Source of the DNA: JANTGF01 sp963750735
GTDB lineage: Bacteria; Bacteroidota; Bacteroidia; Bacteroidales; VadinHA17
Reading direction: 5' to 3'
NCBI GenBank assembly: GCA_963750735.1
Contig: CAVVRY010000003.1
Span: 62,001 to 126,000 of the forward strand
Length of the DNA stretch: 64,000 bases
Positions 37,991 through 49,059 of this stretch are shown here, one piece after another. The notes beneath the pieces are model-generated. The model searched no databases. It saw only the letters and a program-made list of their open reading frames with translations, and had not been told where the DNA came from. Each line of letters begins with the position of its first letter. Within the stretch, counting starts at the first letter, position 1. A program made the translations under genes and the position numbers.

Positions 37991-38599
37991 TTATTTATCA
38001 ATAAGCACCATGTTTTTAATTTTTATTTCATTCTTCTTTTTTTTGGGTTGAAGCACTTTTTTACCATATTCAGTATGATATCGATGTGACTGGGAAAATT
38101 CAAGAGATTGTAAATGGAATTGATGGCTATTCAGTGTGGCTTTGCCTACTTTCCGCCACTCTATTCGCATTAATTCTATCTGTTCCAGATAGTTATCAAA
38201 TGTTAAATACATAAGATCAGAATCACAAAGGATCCTGGAAACTTCGTCTCTGGGACTTTGAGGCACTTTGGTAGAAAGAATAGCAGCTTCGATTTGTTCG
38301 ATTGATTCTTTGTCCACGTTTTTAGATTTCAGAAAAACTGTTGCCCGAGAAGCGCTGAAAACTTCATGTCCATCATACGCATCAATATAGCCTACATCAT
38401 GGAACAGGGCACTCATTCTCAGTACATTTAAATCATTCTCTTTCAGCTTACTATACTTACCAATAATCTCAGCATTGTTTAACACTTCAATTGTATGAGT
38501 TATAGTATGAAAAAGACACTTTTCAGAAAGTTCATTTGTTAAATTAAAAGTGACTAACTTTTTGGCCTCTTCTATCAATCTGGTATCAATTTTATTCAT
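37991..38599 (-). CDS. HD-domain metal-dependent phosphohydrolase-like protein
   Basis: 202 residues. HD signature: FHTITHTIEVLNNA (first His) near 25, LFHDVGYIDAYDGHE (HD pair and further His) near 67-81, and ILCDSDLMYL (last Asp) near 125. HD enzymes hydrolyse phosphate esters, including cyclic nucleotides or (p)ppGpp; this one resembles the predicted HD superfamily hydrolases with unknown substrate. It lies 84 bases downstream of a cyclic-nucleotide-binding protein. A role in degrading a cyclic nucleotide is tempting but is only inference. Confidence 0.8.
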   Translation of the reverse strand: MNKIDTRLIEEAKKLVTFNLTNELSEKCLFHTITHTIEVLNNAEIIGKYSKLKENDLNVLRMSALFHDVGYIDAYDGHEVFSASRATVFLKSKNVDKESIEQIEAAILSTKVPQSPRDEVSRILCDSDLMYLTFDNYLEQIELMRIEWRKVGKATLNSHQFHLQSLEFSQSHRYHTEYGKKVLQPKKKKNEIKIKNMVLIDK

Positions 38600-38683
38600 A
38601 GTATCATAGATTTTTAAGGACAGATAAGTAATTTCATATCCAGCATTTGTTGGATATTGCAGGATTTACAAATTTGCATGTTA

Positions 38684-39043
38684 CTATATCTGAGATACCT
38701 TTTTGTTCAATTCCCTTAATCTGAGTGACATCTTTTGTAACAATCTATACGCAATTGTGGGATCTTTTTCAATAGTTTTGTAAAAATTCCGCTTATCAAT
38801 AGTCAGAATCTTTGCATCACCTGAAGCACGGACCGTGCAAGATCGAACGTCTTTTTCAAAAAGACCCATCTCCCCAAAGAATTCGGTTGCACCGAGCTCC
38901 GCTATCTTTACCTCTTTGTCTCCTTGGTGATCAAATACACCAACTTTCCCTTCCTGGATAACAAACAGACAGTTTCCCTCGTCTCCTTTATTTATAACTA
39001 TTTCGCCGTCGCGGTAATAGCGACCTAATTTACTATTTCTCAT
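38684..39043 (-). CDS. Stand-alone cyclic nucleotide-binding (CNB) domain protein
   Basis: 119 residues, essentially one CRP-type cNMP-binding domain. YYRDGEIVINKGDEGNCLFVIQEGKVGVF opens the barrel (given here by its position, about 9-37), and the phosphate-binding cassette FFGEMGLFEKDVRSCTVRA lies near 71-89. The Gly-Glu and Arg residues that contact cAMP are present. There is no DNA-binding helix-turn-helix and no kinase domain. Its start overlaps the stop of the FAD oxidoreductase by 4 bases, so the two are coupled and probably interact. It may sense the product of the cyclase upstream. Confidence 0.88.
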   Translation of the reverse strand: MRNSKLGRYYRDGEIVINKGDEGNCLFVIQEGKVGVFDHQGDKEVKIAELGATEFFGEMGLFEKDVRSCTVRASGDAKILTIDKRNFYKTIEKDPTIAYRLLQKMSLRLRELNKKVSQI

Positions 39044-40395
39044 TTTCTTTTAAATAATAGGTTAAACAAACTTTCTAATATATTCCAAATTAGAGATATG
39101 AGTAACAATGGATTCATAAACCGAAGAAAAATATCCTTATACGAGGCACTGCCTGTAAATGTGTCCCACAATACAGAACTCATCCTGCGTTTAGATGCTT
39201 CACTTTTCTGCTCTTTTATTACCATTCCCAGCATCGCACTTTTCAAAACTATCGATTTTTGTATAAATCCTGTTACGAAAAAAATAAATTTCCCCAACAT
39301 GTTGTCTTTGTCCACCTCATTGCAGACAGGATTGTAGTATTTGTGAAAAGAAGTTGCAGAAATTCCATAGAAAACAGCTGTTTTGGCTGCTGCTTTCCCA
39401 GTAATATATGCCGCTCCAATTCCATTTTTGTAGAGTTTTGAGGAAGAAGAATCACCTACCAAAACTACCCTGTCATCATAGGCCATTTTTGCACCTTTCA
39501 CATTGATTGATGGAAAGCATTTGCAGGGTGCAATCTCGTTCAGCTCAATCCCCTCAGGAAACAGTTTTCTAACAGGTTCAGATTTCAGAAAGCTAGAGGC
39601 AATTTCCATGTTGATATCTTTACCAAGTAAAACCAATGTAACATATTGACCTTTTGGAACCAAAGCCCCGAATTTAATATTGGGCAGATTTAGAAGAAAG
39701 ACATGCATTGAATTGCCAAAATGCTTATCAATAACTTCCGGGTCCATCTCAAATTCAGTGATAAAGGTTTTGGTTGTTAAGGGTGGTTTAAAAGACGGAC
39801 ATATGGATTCAAAAAGACCAAGTGCAGTTTTATTTAGACCCACTGCTCCTACTATCAGGTCATACTTGGTTTTCAATTTATTCCTGGTTGTAATCGTGAT
39901 CCCATCTGCAGTCCTTTCAGCTCCAGAAACTCTATCGTTTATAACATTAGCTCCCTTTTTCCTACAAAGCTCCAAAAGGTAATTATCGAAGCTTTCCATG
40001 TCAACGTTATCGTTCCCCTTGGGCCCGCCTCCTCGGAACATGGCAGCAATTCTCTGTTCATTATGGGGTGTTTTTATTATTGTGCTCCCTTGCTCAAGGT
40101 GAAGCATATAAGACTCAATACCCCTTCGGATAACCTTGTAAGGTAAAACAATACCCTCTGTTGAAAGTACCTGAATTAGGGATTCTGAGACAATTCCACC
40201 ACAGTTGTTACACCCAATGGGGCCTGCACAAGTAAAATCCTTTGGTTCATAGATATCAATTTTTATATCCAGGTCCATGCGATCAGCAAAATCCAGGGCA
40301 AAATAGGTAAAGAAGCTTCCTGCTGGTCCTCCCCCAATGACTGCAATTTTTGAGCCGTCGTTTAGGAGAAAGGGCTCAGAACTAAAATCTGCCAT
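39040..40395 (-). CDS. FAD-dependent oxidoreductase, geranylgeranyl-reductase-like, with cysteine cluster
   Basis: 451 residues. Rossmann FAD-binding start IAVIGGGPAGSFFTYFAL near 18-35. A striking cysteine cluster (CAGPIGCNNCGGIVS) lies near 55-69. RVSGAERTADGI and DLIVGAVGLNKT are near 155-190, and the second FAD motif DDRVVLVGDSSSSKLYKNGIG is near 310-330. The C-terminus has hydrophobic segments (about 365-385 and 425-445), suggesting membrane attachment. The fold is that of geranylgeranyl reductase/FixC-like flavoproteins, often acting on isoprenoids. Overlap with the CNB gene suggests control by a cyclic nucleotide. Substrate unknown. Confidence 0.8.
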   Translation of the reverse strand: MADFSSEPFLLNDGSKIAVIGGGPAGSFFTYFALDFADRMDLDIKIDIYEPKDFTCAGPIGCNNCGGIVSESLIQVLSTEGIVLPYKVIRRGIESYMLHLEQGSTIIKTPHNEQRIAAMFRGGGPKGNDNVDMESFDNYLLELCRKKGANVINDRVSGAERTADGITITTRNKLKTKYDLIVGAVGLNKTALGLFESICPSFKPPLTTKTFITEFEMDPEVIDKHFGNSMHVFLLNLPNIKFGALVPKGQYVTLVLLGKDINMEIASSFLKSEPVRKLFPEGIELNEIAPCKCFPSINVKGAKMAYDDRVVLVGDSSSSKLYKNGIGAAYITGKAAAKTAVFYGISATSFHKYYNPVCNEVDKDNMLGKFIFFVTGFIQKSIVLKSAMLGMVIKEQKSEASKRRMSSVLWDTFTGSASYKDIFLRFMNPLLLISLIWNILESLFNLLFKRK

Positions 40396-40452
40396 ACGTT
40401 TATAAAAAGTTATTTGGTTAATTATTCACTAGTCATTAGACCCAGATTTTGA

Positions 40453-42451
40453 TCATTGAATATTAATCTTCTCCTGGCTTAAAGACTCTTGTTGTGTTGT
40501 ATGATTATTTTCCACAAAATACATATATATATCACCAACATTTTTGGCATAAACCTTTCCTCTACATTTACATTCATATTTGTCTCTGACCAATTCAAAG
40601 GTTGAAGCTGAGATATTCAACCTACCTGGTTCACCGCTAGATTCCATTCTACTGGCAATATTCACTGAACTCCCCCAAATATCATAAGCAAATTTCTTTT
40701 TCCCAACCACTCCAGCAACCACGGGCCCAGTATGGATTCCGACCCTCAATCCCCATTCCTGTAAACCCTTTTCTCTTCTCTTTTCATTTGTCCTGTTCAT
40801 AAATTCCTGCATTTCCAGGCCTGCTCTCACAGCATCATATGGATGAGATGTACTTTTTAATGGAATCCCACCTGCACACATATAAGCATCTCCAATTGTT
40901 TTTATTTTTTCTAAGTTATTTCTAACTGTAATCTCATCAAAAGCTGAGAAGAATTCATTCAACTCAGCCACAAGATCTTGTGGGGAAAGTCCCTGAGCAA
41001 TCTGTGTAAATCCCTTGAAATCAGTAAATAATACAGAAACACTTTCATACTGTCGTGGAGTAGCTACCCCCTTTTTTTGTAATTCTTTTGCAACTTCAGA
41101 AGGTAAAATATTTAACACCAAATTCTCAATTTCATCCTTCTGTTGATCCAGAAGTTTATTAATCCTAACCTTCCTTCGGAAATTTCTATAGGTTACAGCT
41201 GCGATCAACATGATCACGACAAACCCTACAATAAAAGTATTTTTGGCAAATTTCTGTTTTTGTATTATTGCCTCCTGAAGTTCCTTGTCTTTAGTCAGTA
41301 AGCCAATCTGACCTTCCCTTTTCTCTAATTCAAAATTAAATTGAAGAGATTGAATTTTTTTGTTATTTGCTGCATTCGTATAATGTATCCTTTATGTTGG
41401 TCAATAAGGTCTGGTATTTATAAGCATTATCAAAATCAGATATTTTAGCATAAGCAGAGTGCCAAATTTCTCATAAGCATCTCTTCTGTTCATTCCTTAG
41501 CTCCTATTTCTTTAGCAATTTTTTCAGCTCTATGATAGGTTGCAATAGATGATGCGGGATCGCGTGTTTTCACAATAAGTTTCAGCAAGACCAAGGAGTG
41601 CTGTTGTCATTTCTAATTTCCCATCACACTTTTTTGCTATTTCATAACCCTCCATTTGATAATCAATGGCCTTACGATAATCTCCTCTGTTTCATATATA
41701 TTTTCCCAATATTTGTGAGGGTATAAGAAACATTTAAGGGGTTAACTTTTCGGAATGCCTCCAGGGATTTTTCATAATATGCAAGAGCTGTATCGTAAAC
41801 TTCTCTTTTAAAATAAATTTCTCCCATGTTCACACTGGCTATTCCAATAGCATCATAATCTCCAAGCTTTTCACTCAGCGGTAATGCTGCAAAATAATAA
41901 TCCAGAGCTTTGTCATATGTAGCTGGATTTTCAGTATAGATTGCACCTACATTGATTTGCGCAGTAACCAAGCGCAATGTATCATTGATCTCTTCAGCCA
42001 CTTTTAATGACTTTAGGTAAAATTCCAATGCCTTTGTATTATCTCCTTCGGAGAAATAAACCGCTCCAATATTGCTCAGAATATTTGCAACACCAACCTG
42101 ATCGTTAATTGCTTCAAAAAATTTCAATGATTCTTGCCAATGGTTAATAGTCTCCCAGTATTCACCCTGAAAGTAGTATCCCATCCCAATATACTTAAAT
42201 GCGTTCGCAAGGCCTTTTTGATATCCAAGCTTTTCAGAAAGCATTTGCGCTTCATGTCCATAAAGTATCGCGTCAACAGGAGAAGAACTATATTCATTAC
42301 GACTAATGTCAATTAAAATGTTTACTTTATTGGTATCTTCAATGGTATCCTTAAGTAAATATTTAAGACTATCAACAGTTGAAATCTGGGCACTGCTAAA
42401 GTGGAAAGATATAAGAATTAGTACAAAAAGGAATATACCAGACTTATTCAT
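40453..42451 (-). CDS. Class III adenylate cyclase with TPR sensor region (frameshifted as read)
   Basis: Reconstructed from frames 42466-41672 and 41217-40453, with several single-base shifts between them (about 41690, 41590, 41490 and 41390). The ATG at 42451 gives a signal peptide (MNKSGIFLFVLI...SSAQ). Five or more TPR repeats follow, then a membrane helix near 41240-41185 and a cytoplasmic class III cyclase domain. Catalytic features are complete: metal Asp in LFTDFKGFT and IGDAYM, base-selecting Lys (EKIKTIGDAY) and Asp (AYDIWGSS), and transition-state Asn/Arg (VNIASRME). These indicate cAMP rather than cGMP. It heads the cyclase-oxidoreductase-CNB-HD gene row. Confidence 0.85.
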
Positions 42452-42596
42452 ATTTGTTAGATCCAATTTTAAATTAATCTACCATTCTGACTCTGTCGAT
42501 TCGCTTTAAATTTTACCAATATATAAAAAATGAGGGACTTAAATTCTCTCCCCCATTTTTATATAGCTTATTTTTATCTAGTACAAATAATAGTTC

Positions 42597-45500
42597 CTAT
42601 TGTTTTACAATTCTGAGAATTTCTTCTTTATTATCATCAAGTGTTACCTTAATGAAATACATTCCAGGACTCACTCCAGTAAGATCAACCTGTATGAGAT
42701 GGTCAACTGATTGTGAATTTATCCTGAATATTTTTCCAAAGGAATCAAATACAACAATGGTCTTCACAGATGCATCAACCATATTCATGTTAATGTAGAC
42801 CATGTCATTGGTTGGATTTGGAAAGGCCTTGAGGTCAATTATTGATTCTAGTGACTCATCTGCTTCTGAAAGATCCAGACTCTTGTTGAAATTACATTTT
42901 TTTGAAAAGGAATTAGCATTAGTTGACATAGAGACCTTATGATCTTCTCCGATACTTGCAACTGTCCAAGACAATAAACTTCCATCAAACTCAACACTAA
43001 AAGTTCCACCACCAGAATAGAACATCTCAGGTTGTGGTTGATCTGTCAGACCACCACCTATCATAATATTATCAGCACCATGTGGTACAAATACATTATA
43101 ATCATTATCATTCTTATAAACGAAGTGTGCTGTATATGTACCGTCACCATTATCCGTTATACAATCAAGAGATGGTTTAACAGCACGTGTACCTGGTCCA
43201 TATGGATTTACAAATAATTCTCCTGCCACATTTGTGATATCATAATTTAGAGCACTTGCGGTGGGAGTTATCTGCATAAATCCCCGCTGATCCACTGTAA
43301 TTAGGATCAATTGTAAATCCAGGAGCTACACTAAATACACTTGCCTCATTATCGTTGTAAACAAACCCATCGTAGAAAAATTCAATTACTGGTGGATTTC
43401 CGGCATTTATAACCTGGTCAAGCACCGTTACTGTAAGGGGAGCTTTACCAACTGATATTGGCCATTTAATTTCAGATGCTTCTTTATAATTAATATCACC
43501 CAGTTGACTAGCTGTAATAATTGCATTACCTGCACCAACAATAGTTACTCTGTTGCCTTCAATTGATAAAACATCCGGGTTACTGCTTGTAAATGTAATT
43601 TCTAGTAAGTAAATACTGTTAGTAGTTGCAGAAAGATCAAATGGCTCATCTCCATAGGTCACCTCAGTTGGGGTAGCCGGATCAAGAGTTATGATCTGTG
43701 CAGCCTTACTTATTGTTAAGGTTTGAGTTACATTTTCAGCTGCTATAAAGTTTTCATTCCCAGCCTGACTGGCAACTATTTCTGTGGTTCCAGCTGAAAT
43801 TATCGTAATTGTGGCTCCTTCAATTGTAGCAACATCAGTATTGCTACTTGTGAATGTAATATCTAAACCACTGGACGATGTTGCACTCAAATCGAAAGAT
43901 GCATCACCATAGGTTTTCTCTTCCAGTGCTTTAAAATCAATGGACTGTTCAGATTGATCCACAGTTAATGCACCATTTTCAAGTGTAACACTATAGTTCA
44001 CCAATTTATCTGAATTAGTAAGGTCATACGATGAATAATTATATCCTCCTGTTGAGAGAAATTCTACTTCACTCAGCTGGACCTCAGGAACAATATTCAG
44101 AACCCCGGCTGGGACTATCTCATCCGTACTATAAACAGTTTCTCCCTTATGAATACTAAATTTTGGGTAGCCATCGGCCACAACATCATTCATTGTTTCA
44201 TCATATACTAAACCATCAACGGATACAGAGTATTCTGGTTGAGTCATCACCATAAACCATACTTTTATCATCAGCTGTAAAAGTCAATGAGGCTGGTAAA
44301 ATCTCTAATTCGCCTAAGTTATAGCTAATATCAAAGTTTCTGGAATCCAGTAGTCCACTTCCTTCTTCACTTCCTGATAAGAAAGCTGCAGGAACAATTA
44401 TATGTGTTCCAACGGTTGTGCCAGTAATCAGGTTAATAGCATAAAGGTCTGGAAGTTCCCATTCTCCTGGATCTCCGGATATTCCATCTTCATCTCCATT
44501 GTACTCGCTATCTGTTACAACGTCTGCAGCATCCAGATATCACAGCAATATTACTCCAACTTTCCGGATCATCTAGATTTCGATACCATTGACCAATAGC
44601 TCGCCCAGTGTTTACGAGGGGTCTGTGCATTTACTAGATGGCCTTGCATCAGTTAACAGCCTGATTAAAATTCACAGAATACCTCAGAATTCACAAGTGG
44701 TCTTGCATTTACCAAAGCTCTTGCATTTACTAGAGGACTTGCATTTACCAAAGGACGTGCATTTATCAATGAATAATCAGCGTACTTATCTAACTCTTCT
44801 GAGTCTTCGATCTCCTGGAATTCAAATACAGATTCCTTTGCTAAATCTACAATCCTGTTTACCAAAGGGCGTGCATTTACCAGGGGCCGTGCATTCACCA
44901 ATGCCCTGGCACTTACCAGGAATTGAAGACTTTCCAGGTCTGCATTAACCAATGGCCTGGCATTCACAAGTGGTCTTGCATTTACCAGTGGTCTTGCATC
45001 AACCAATGCAATTTCATTGGCTATATTGGCACTATGAGAAACTTGCAATGAATTTAAAAAGGTCTCAGGCGATTCTATATTTGTTTCATCATATGAATAG
45101 CTAAAATCAATGGGACCAATATCATCACCATAAGTAATAGATATGTTTACTGGAGTAATAGTTATAGGCATTTTCTCAATAGTAAGAGACCCTTCTATAT
45201 ATTCGAAATTATATTTTTCATTTAGAGCTATATCAATCTCACTGTATAAGGGATCATTAATATCTGTGATAAGGCTCAACTTAAGTTCTGGTCTAAGAAT
45301 ATATGTATGTACAGGACTCATATTATCAACACCACCACCTGTAATTATCTGAACAGAAGCAATTCTAGCTTTTTCTTCGGTAGTAAGGTCTGAGTCTACC
45401 AATGGAATATCATCCACGGTTATTGTGCTTGTATAAACTGGTAGGGATTCTCCAAACTTTTTAGTTTTATCATGGGCGGTAATAACTACGTTCCTTTTTG

Positions 45501-47907
45501 TTGTTCCAAAAAAGTAAACAGGTGCAGAAGTTCCACCATCTAATAAACTGCTTGAAATAGGTGCTGTATATGCTTCAATTGATGGATTACCGATGAATGC
45601 AGGAACCTCAGCCAGGATTAAATTTTCATTCTGATAAGTTACTGATTCAGCTGGCAATGGTACACCCCTAAATAATACCTGTGTATTTTCAGCAAGATAT
45701 TCACCTGTTACGTCAACTGTTATGGGTGCTTCCCCAGGCACAATCCCTGAGTTGTTTTTTAATTCTATCAAAACAGGAGAAGCAGCAATGTAAGAGCCAA
45801 TCGCAGCATCGGCTTGGATAAATCCATAACCTGTGTTGTAATCAAAGCCAGGATCATCCATATTTATAGCTGTGGAAGTTAACAAGCCTTTAATTTCATC
45901 AGGAGTAAGAATTTCATTATTCCAATATTTAGCCCTTGCTTCTATTAATAAAGCAGCTACAGCTGCAGCGTGAGGAGCTGCTGCAGATGTTCCATGAAAA
46001 TTAAAAACTCCATCACCATCTGGATCGAATTCCGATGTTTGGGGACTTAAAATAACTGTTGTTTCAACTCCATTTGGAGCGGTAATTTCAGGTTTCTGCC
46101 TCATTTCTCCATTTACAGGTGTACCTCCAATAGAAGAAAAAGAAGCAATGGTGGGTATCTCAACTCCAAATTCTGGAGTGTTGCTGTACAAGACAGCCCC
46201 GACTGCTATTGCCCCAGCAGCATTGGCCTGGCCTACAATGGTTGAGGATTTTGTATCATATTCATTAATATCCATGTCGCCCCGAAATACGATGTATTTA
46301 AAGTTTACATTGTCTGTACCACCGGCTCTAGTTATCAGGATATTTGTAGAAGCACCACCTGGACCTACCGTAAAGGGCAATACTTCTATGGGTAATCCAC
46401 CGGTATTATCAATATTGAAGCCAAAAAGTGTAGCTCCATTTTCATTTGATAAATAAATGTCCAAATCATTGTTTGTAAAGTATTGGGTTGGATCTATATT
46501 ATCTTCCCATTGTAGAACAAGGGTGTAAGTGCCTTCAGCAAGCGATACACTCTGGTAAATGTCACTACCCCCAAAATTATGAGCATCCCCACTAATTCCT
46601 TCCGGGGGATCTGCTGATAGAAATGTACTTTGATATGACTTATCGCTATAATTTCCTGCGGCAGAAAAATAGGTTACACCCTGGGCTTTTACCTGGTCAA
46701 CTGCCTGGGCTACAATCCCATCTTTGAAGAAAGGCTCCGTTATATATGTTATATCATCAACAATTACATCGCAATCTGCATTCGCTAGTTCAATTATTCC
46801 ACTTGCAAAATCCTGCGCGCTAATAAATCCCGTACGAAATGCCAGTTCTGCTCCCGGAGCAATATCATGTACTATTTGTAGCATTGCTCTTCCTTCATCT
46901 GATAGAGTGCCAAAGCTTGTGGGGTAATCTTCCAAAACATGCACAGGTGTTTCATTACCATCTATATTACCAGGTCCGGGAAGATCACCGTTTGATACAT
47001 CGGCTTCAGCTCCTCCCAGGCTATTGTAACTATCTGAAATTACACCTACTTTTACTTCTGCTCCAGAAACATTATATCCACCACGAGCAAAATCAGATCG
47101 TATAGCTTTATCACCATCGTTAAAACCTCTTCCAGTGTTTTTGGTAATAGCAGAGTATACCGGGCGGGCAAAATTGACATATAGAGTAAGGTCATTTATG
47201 AGAAGTAAATTCTCTATTGGGAACCAGCCAGTTATTGATAAACTGGGTAGATCCTCACTTTGTATTTCTAATCCCAATGAAATTAACTCTAACTTCATTG
47301 CTGGATATAGCAGGTCTGATAAAGCAACTACTTCGATAAGAACTTTAGTTCCATCTGCACTGATCTGAAAAATATCATCCGTTTTAAATAAACTTGGATC
47401 ATTCGCAGCAATGTAATAATTATACAAAGAGGTAAGTTCTGCACCAATAAGGGAGTTTAATATTTTTCCCCCATCAGGTGGAGCATAATACGGGAAAATA
47501 TTTTCATCACCCCTGCAATGTGAGGAGTTTTTATCTGCTGTTGTATACTTTATTGCTCCACTTGGCAATTGGACTTTCCAGGTAACTGTTTCTTTACCAT
47601 CAAACTCCACGCTGAATGCATTATTTTGGATACCTGGTTTGAAATTAGTATGACCATTTACCTTGCCATTATTCTTTTCTACAAAGCTATCTTCCTGAAG
47701 CACATTGATTTCCTTTTTGTTTGGATTATTATATCCAAAATTGGCCTTATACCTGCCGTTCCCAATGTACTCGATACAATCATAGCTAATTTCAATATCT
47801 TTTTGTTTCTTTTGACTAAAAGTTAAAAGAGGAAGTAGTGTAAAAACTAGAATTAAAAAACCGGTAAATCGTAAATAATTATTCTTAGGACCAGATTTAG
47901 TTTTCAT
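42597..47907 (-). CDS. Secreted subtilase-like protein with MBG domains, hexapeptide repeats and T9SS sorting domain (frameshifted as read)
   Basis: Frames 47934-44665, 44271-43240 and 43310-42597 form one gene of about 1760 residues. The ATG at 47907 gives a signal peptide. An S8-like domain follows (KVGVISDSYN, IVHDIAPGAELAF, and the Ser motif FHGTSAAAPHAAAVAALL near 660). An IPT/TIG-like segment and several MBG domains (TYGD, ADDKSMVYGD, YGDASFDLSAT) come next. The type A sorting domain is FPNPTNDMVYIN ... GMYFIKV. Near 44600-45010 the protein contains about a dozen NARPLV-type repeats. Single-base shifts near 44640, 44540, 44240 and 43280 break the frame. Probably a T9SS-exported surface or secreted protease-like protein. 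Confidence 0.8.
44600..45010 (-). repeat. Imperfect 18-bp coding repeats (NARPLV hexapeptide)
   Basis: On the minus strand the unit encodes [N/D/S]AR[P/A]LV. About a dozen copies occur in three blocks separated by non-repeat stretches, inside what otherwise looks like one MBG domain. The DNA copies differ at synonymous sites (for example GGTCTTGC, GGACGTGC, GGCCTGGC), so the peptide is better kept than the DNA. Confidence 0.85.
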
Positions 47908-48416
47908 AGAATTAGGTTTAATTTCTATATACAAACATTGTCTAATATCACCCTAATCTTTTATAGAATGGGCATATTTTAAGTTACCTCAATAAGAAAC
48001 TCGATCAATAGGGTTTATTATTCTCAATTGTATTTAATTCATTGCTGCTGGACCAGTTCTCTATTCAGTTATTATTGAATATCATGAATCTTAAAAATTA
48101 GGTTTTTACAAATTATTAACCTTTTAAGTAAGTAATTTTTAGTTAAAAATCCATCTAATTTTATATTAATTGAACCTATATTTTGATCAATCACCCATAT
48201 TTTATGACCAAAATAGAAATAGGCTAAATAAGTATTGAATTTCAATTAATTAATAGAATCAAATTTTACAAATTCAGTTTCTGAAATTTCATAATAAGCT
48301 TTCTACAAATCTAACGATCAAAGAAATATGTCTCCCTTATTAACCGAACAATTTAGTAAAGAAAACTTCATTGAAGAGTAACCTAAGCTATTGTATTCGC
48401 GTATTATCAAATATAA
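47908..48416. other. Intergenic region, no gene recognised
   Basis: About 500 AT-rich bases between the divergent subtilase gene and a hypothetical gene. I see no RNA gene, clear promoter box, terminator or repeat. The small reading frames within it lack coding character. Confidence 0.5.
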
Positions 48417-48836
48417 ATGGAACAATATTTGTTTAAACTTTGGAAATGCGAAATGAAAAAAATGATTGATTCGGAAGTGGCGGTGGCAAAAATTATTAAT
48501 CATGTCACAAAAAACCCTGAAACAACCAGCAGGATGATATTGGGCCTTTCTAAGTTTGAAAACTCAATTGACTTATTCCAGGCAGATGCTGATGAAATTG
48601 TAAATTGTTTAGCCAATTTAAAAACTAAACAACTTAAAATCCTTTATAATTTTATAATTGGTGATATTTCGGAGCAGGCATTCATAAAAAAGGTTGGATC
48701 ATTTAGTATTGGTAAGGTATTTAAAAAGAAAAACGGGGAGAAAAAAGACTCAAGTACTCTTCCGGAATCCTATGAAGCAAAAAACATTTTTAGAGAATCT
48801 TCTGAGGGAGAAGTACCTTTTTTACTGCAAGAATAG
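48417..48836 (+). CDS. Hypothetical protein
   Basis: 139 residues, helical and charged, no signal peptide or membrane segment. The N-terminal two thirds (EVAVAKIINHVTKNPETTSRM; LKTKQLKILYNFIIGDIS) look like a small helical domain; the last 35 residues are polar and probably disordered. No family recognised. Isolated between two intergenic gaps, so it may be a single-gene unit. Confidence 0.5.
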   Translation: MEQYLFKLWKCEMKKMIDSEVAVAKIINHVTKNPETTSRMILGLSKFENSIDLFQADADEIVNCLANLKTKQLKILYNFIIGDISEQAFIKKVGSFSIGKVFKKKNGEKKDSSTLPESYEAKNIFRESSEGEVPFLLQE

Positions 48837-49003
48837 CAGGCTACTCAAATTCATTATAAAACTCTAAGCTTTTCTCACCAAATATTTTCCTGAGTCCTTT
48901 TTTCTGGACTTTAGGAATTTGTTAAATTTACCTCCTTTGACAAAGTAAACCTTCAAAAAAAGTTGCTCCAATAAGCCTGATTCCTATATCTCTGTTTTTT
49001 GGG

Positions 49004-49011
49004 TATATTTG
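49004..49011 (+). promoter_or_regulatory. -7 box (TATATTTG) upstream of the dCMP deaminase-like gene
   Basis: Exact TAnnTTTG 49 bases before the ATG at 49060. The -33 position carries TTC instead of TTG. Confidence 0.45.
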
Positions 49012-49059
49012 TCTCCATTTTCAATCGGTTTAATCATTATACTAAATATTGATTTTTGT

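Noticed and set aside
38684..42451. Pycsar-type anti-phage system (cyclase plus cyclic-nucleotide effector)
   Set aside because: The cyclase has a signal peptide, TPRs and adenylate-type residues, and the CNB protein has no TIR or membrane effector domain; better read as housekeeping signalling.
44589..44948. Plus-strand reading frame of about 119 residues with HLP/LHL repeats
   Set aside because: It is the antisense shadow of the NARPLV coding repeats; the minus frame carries the recognisable MBG and S8 context.
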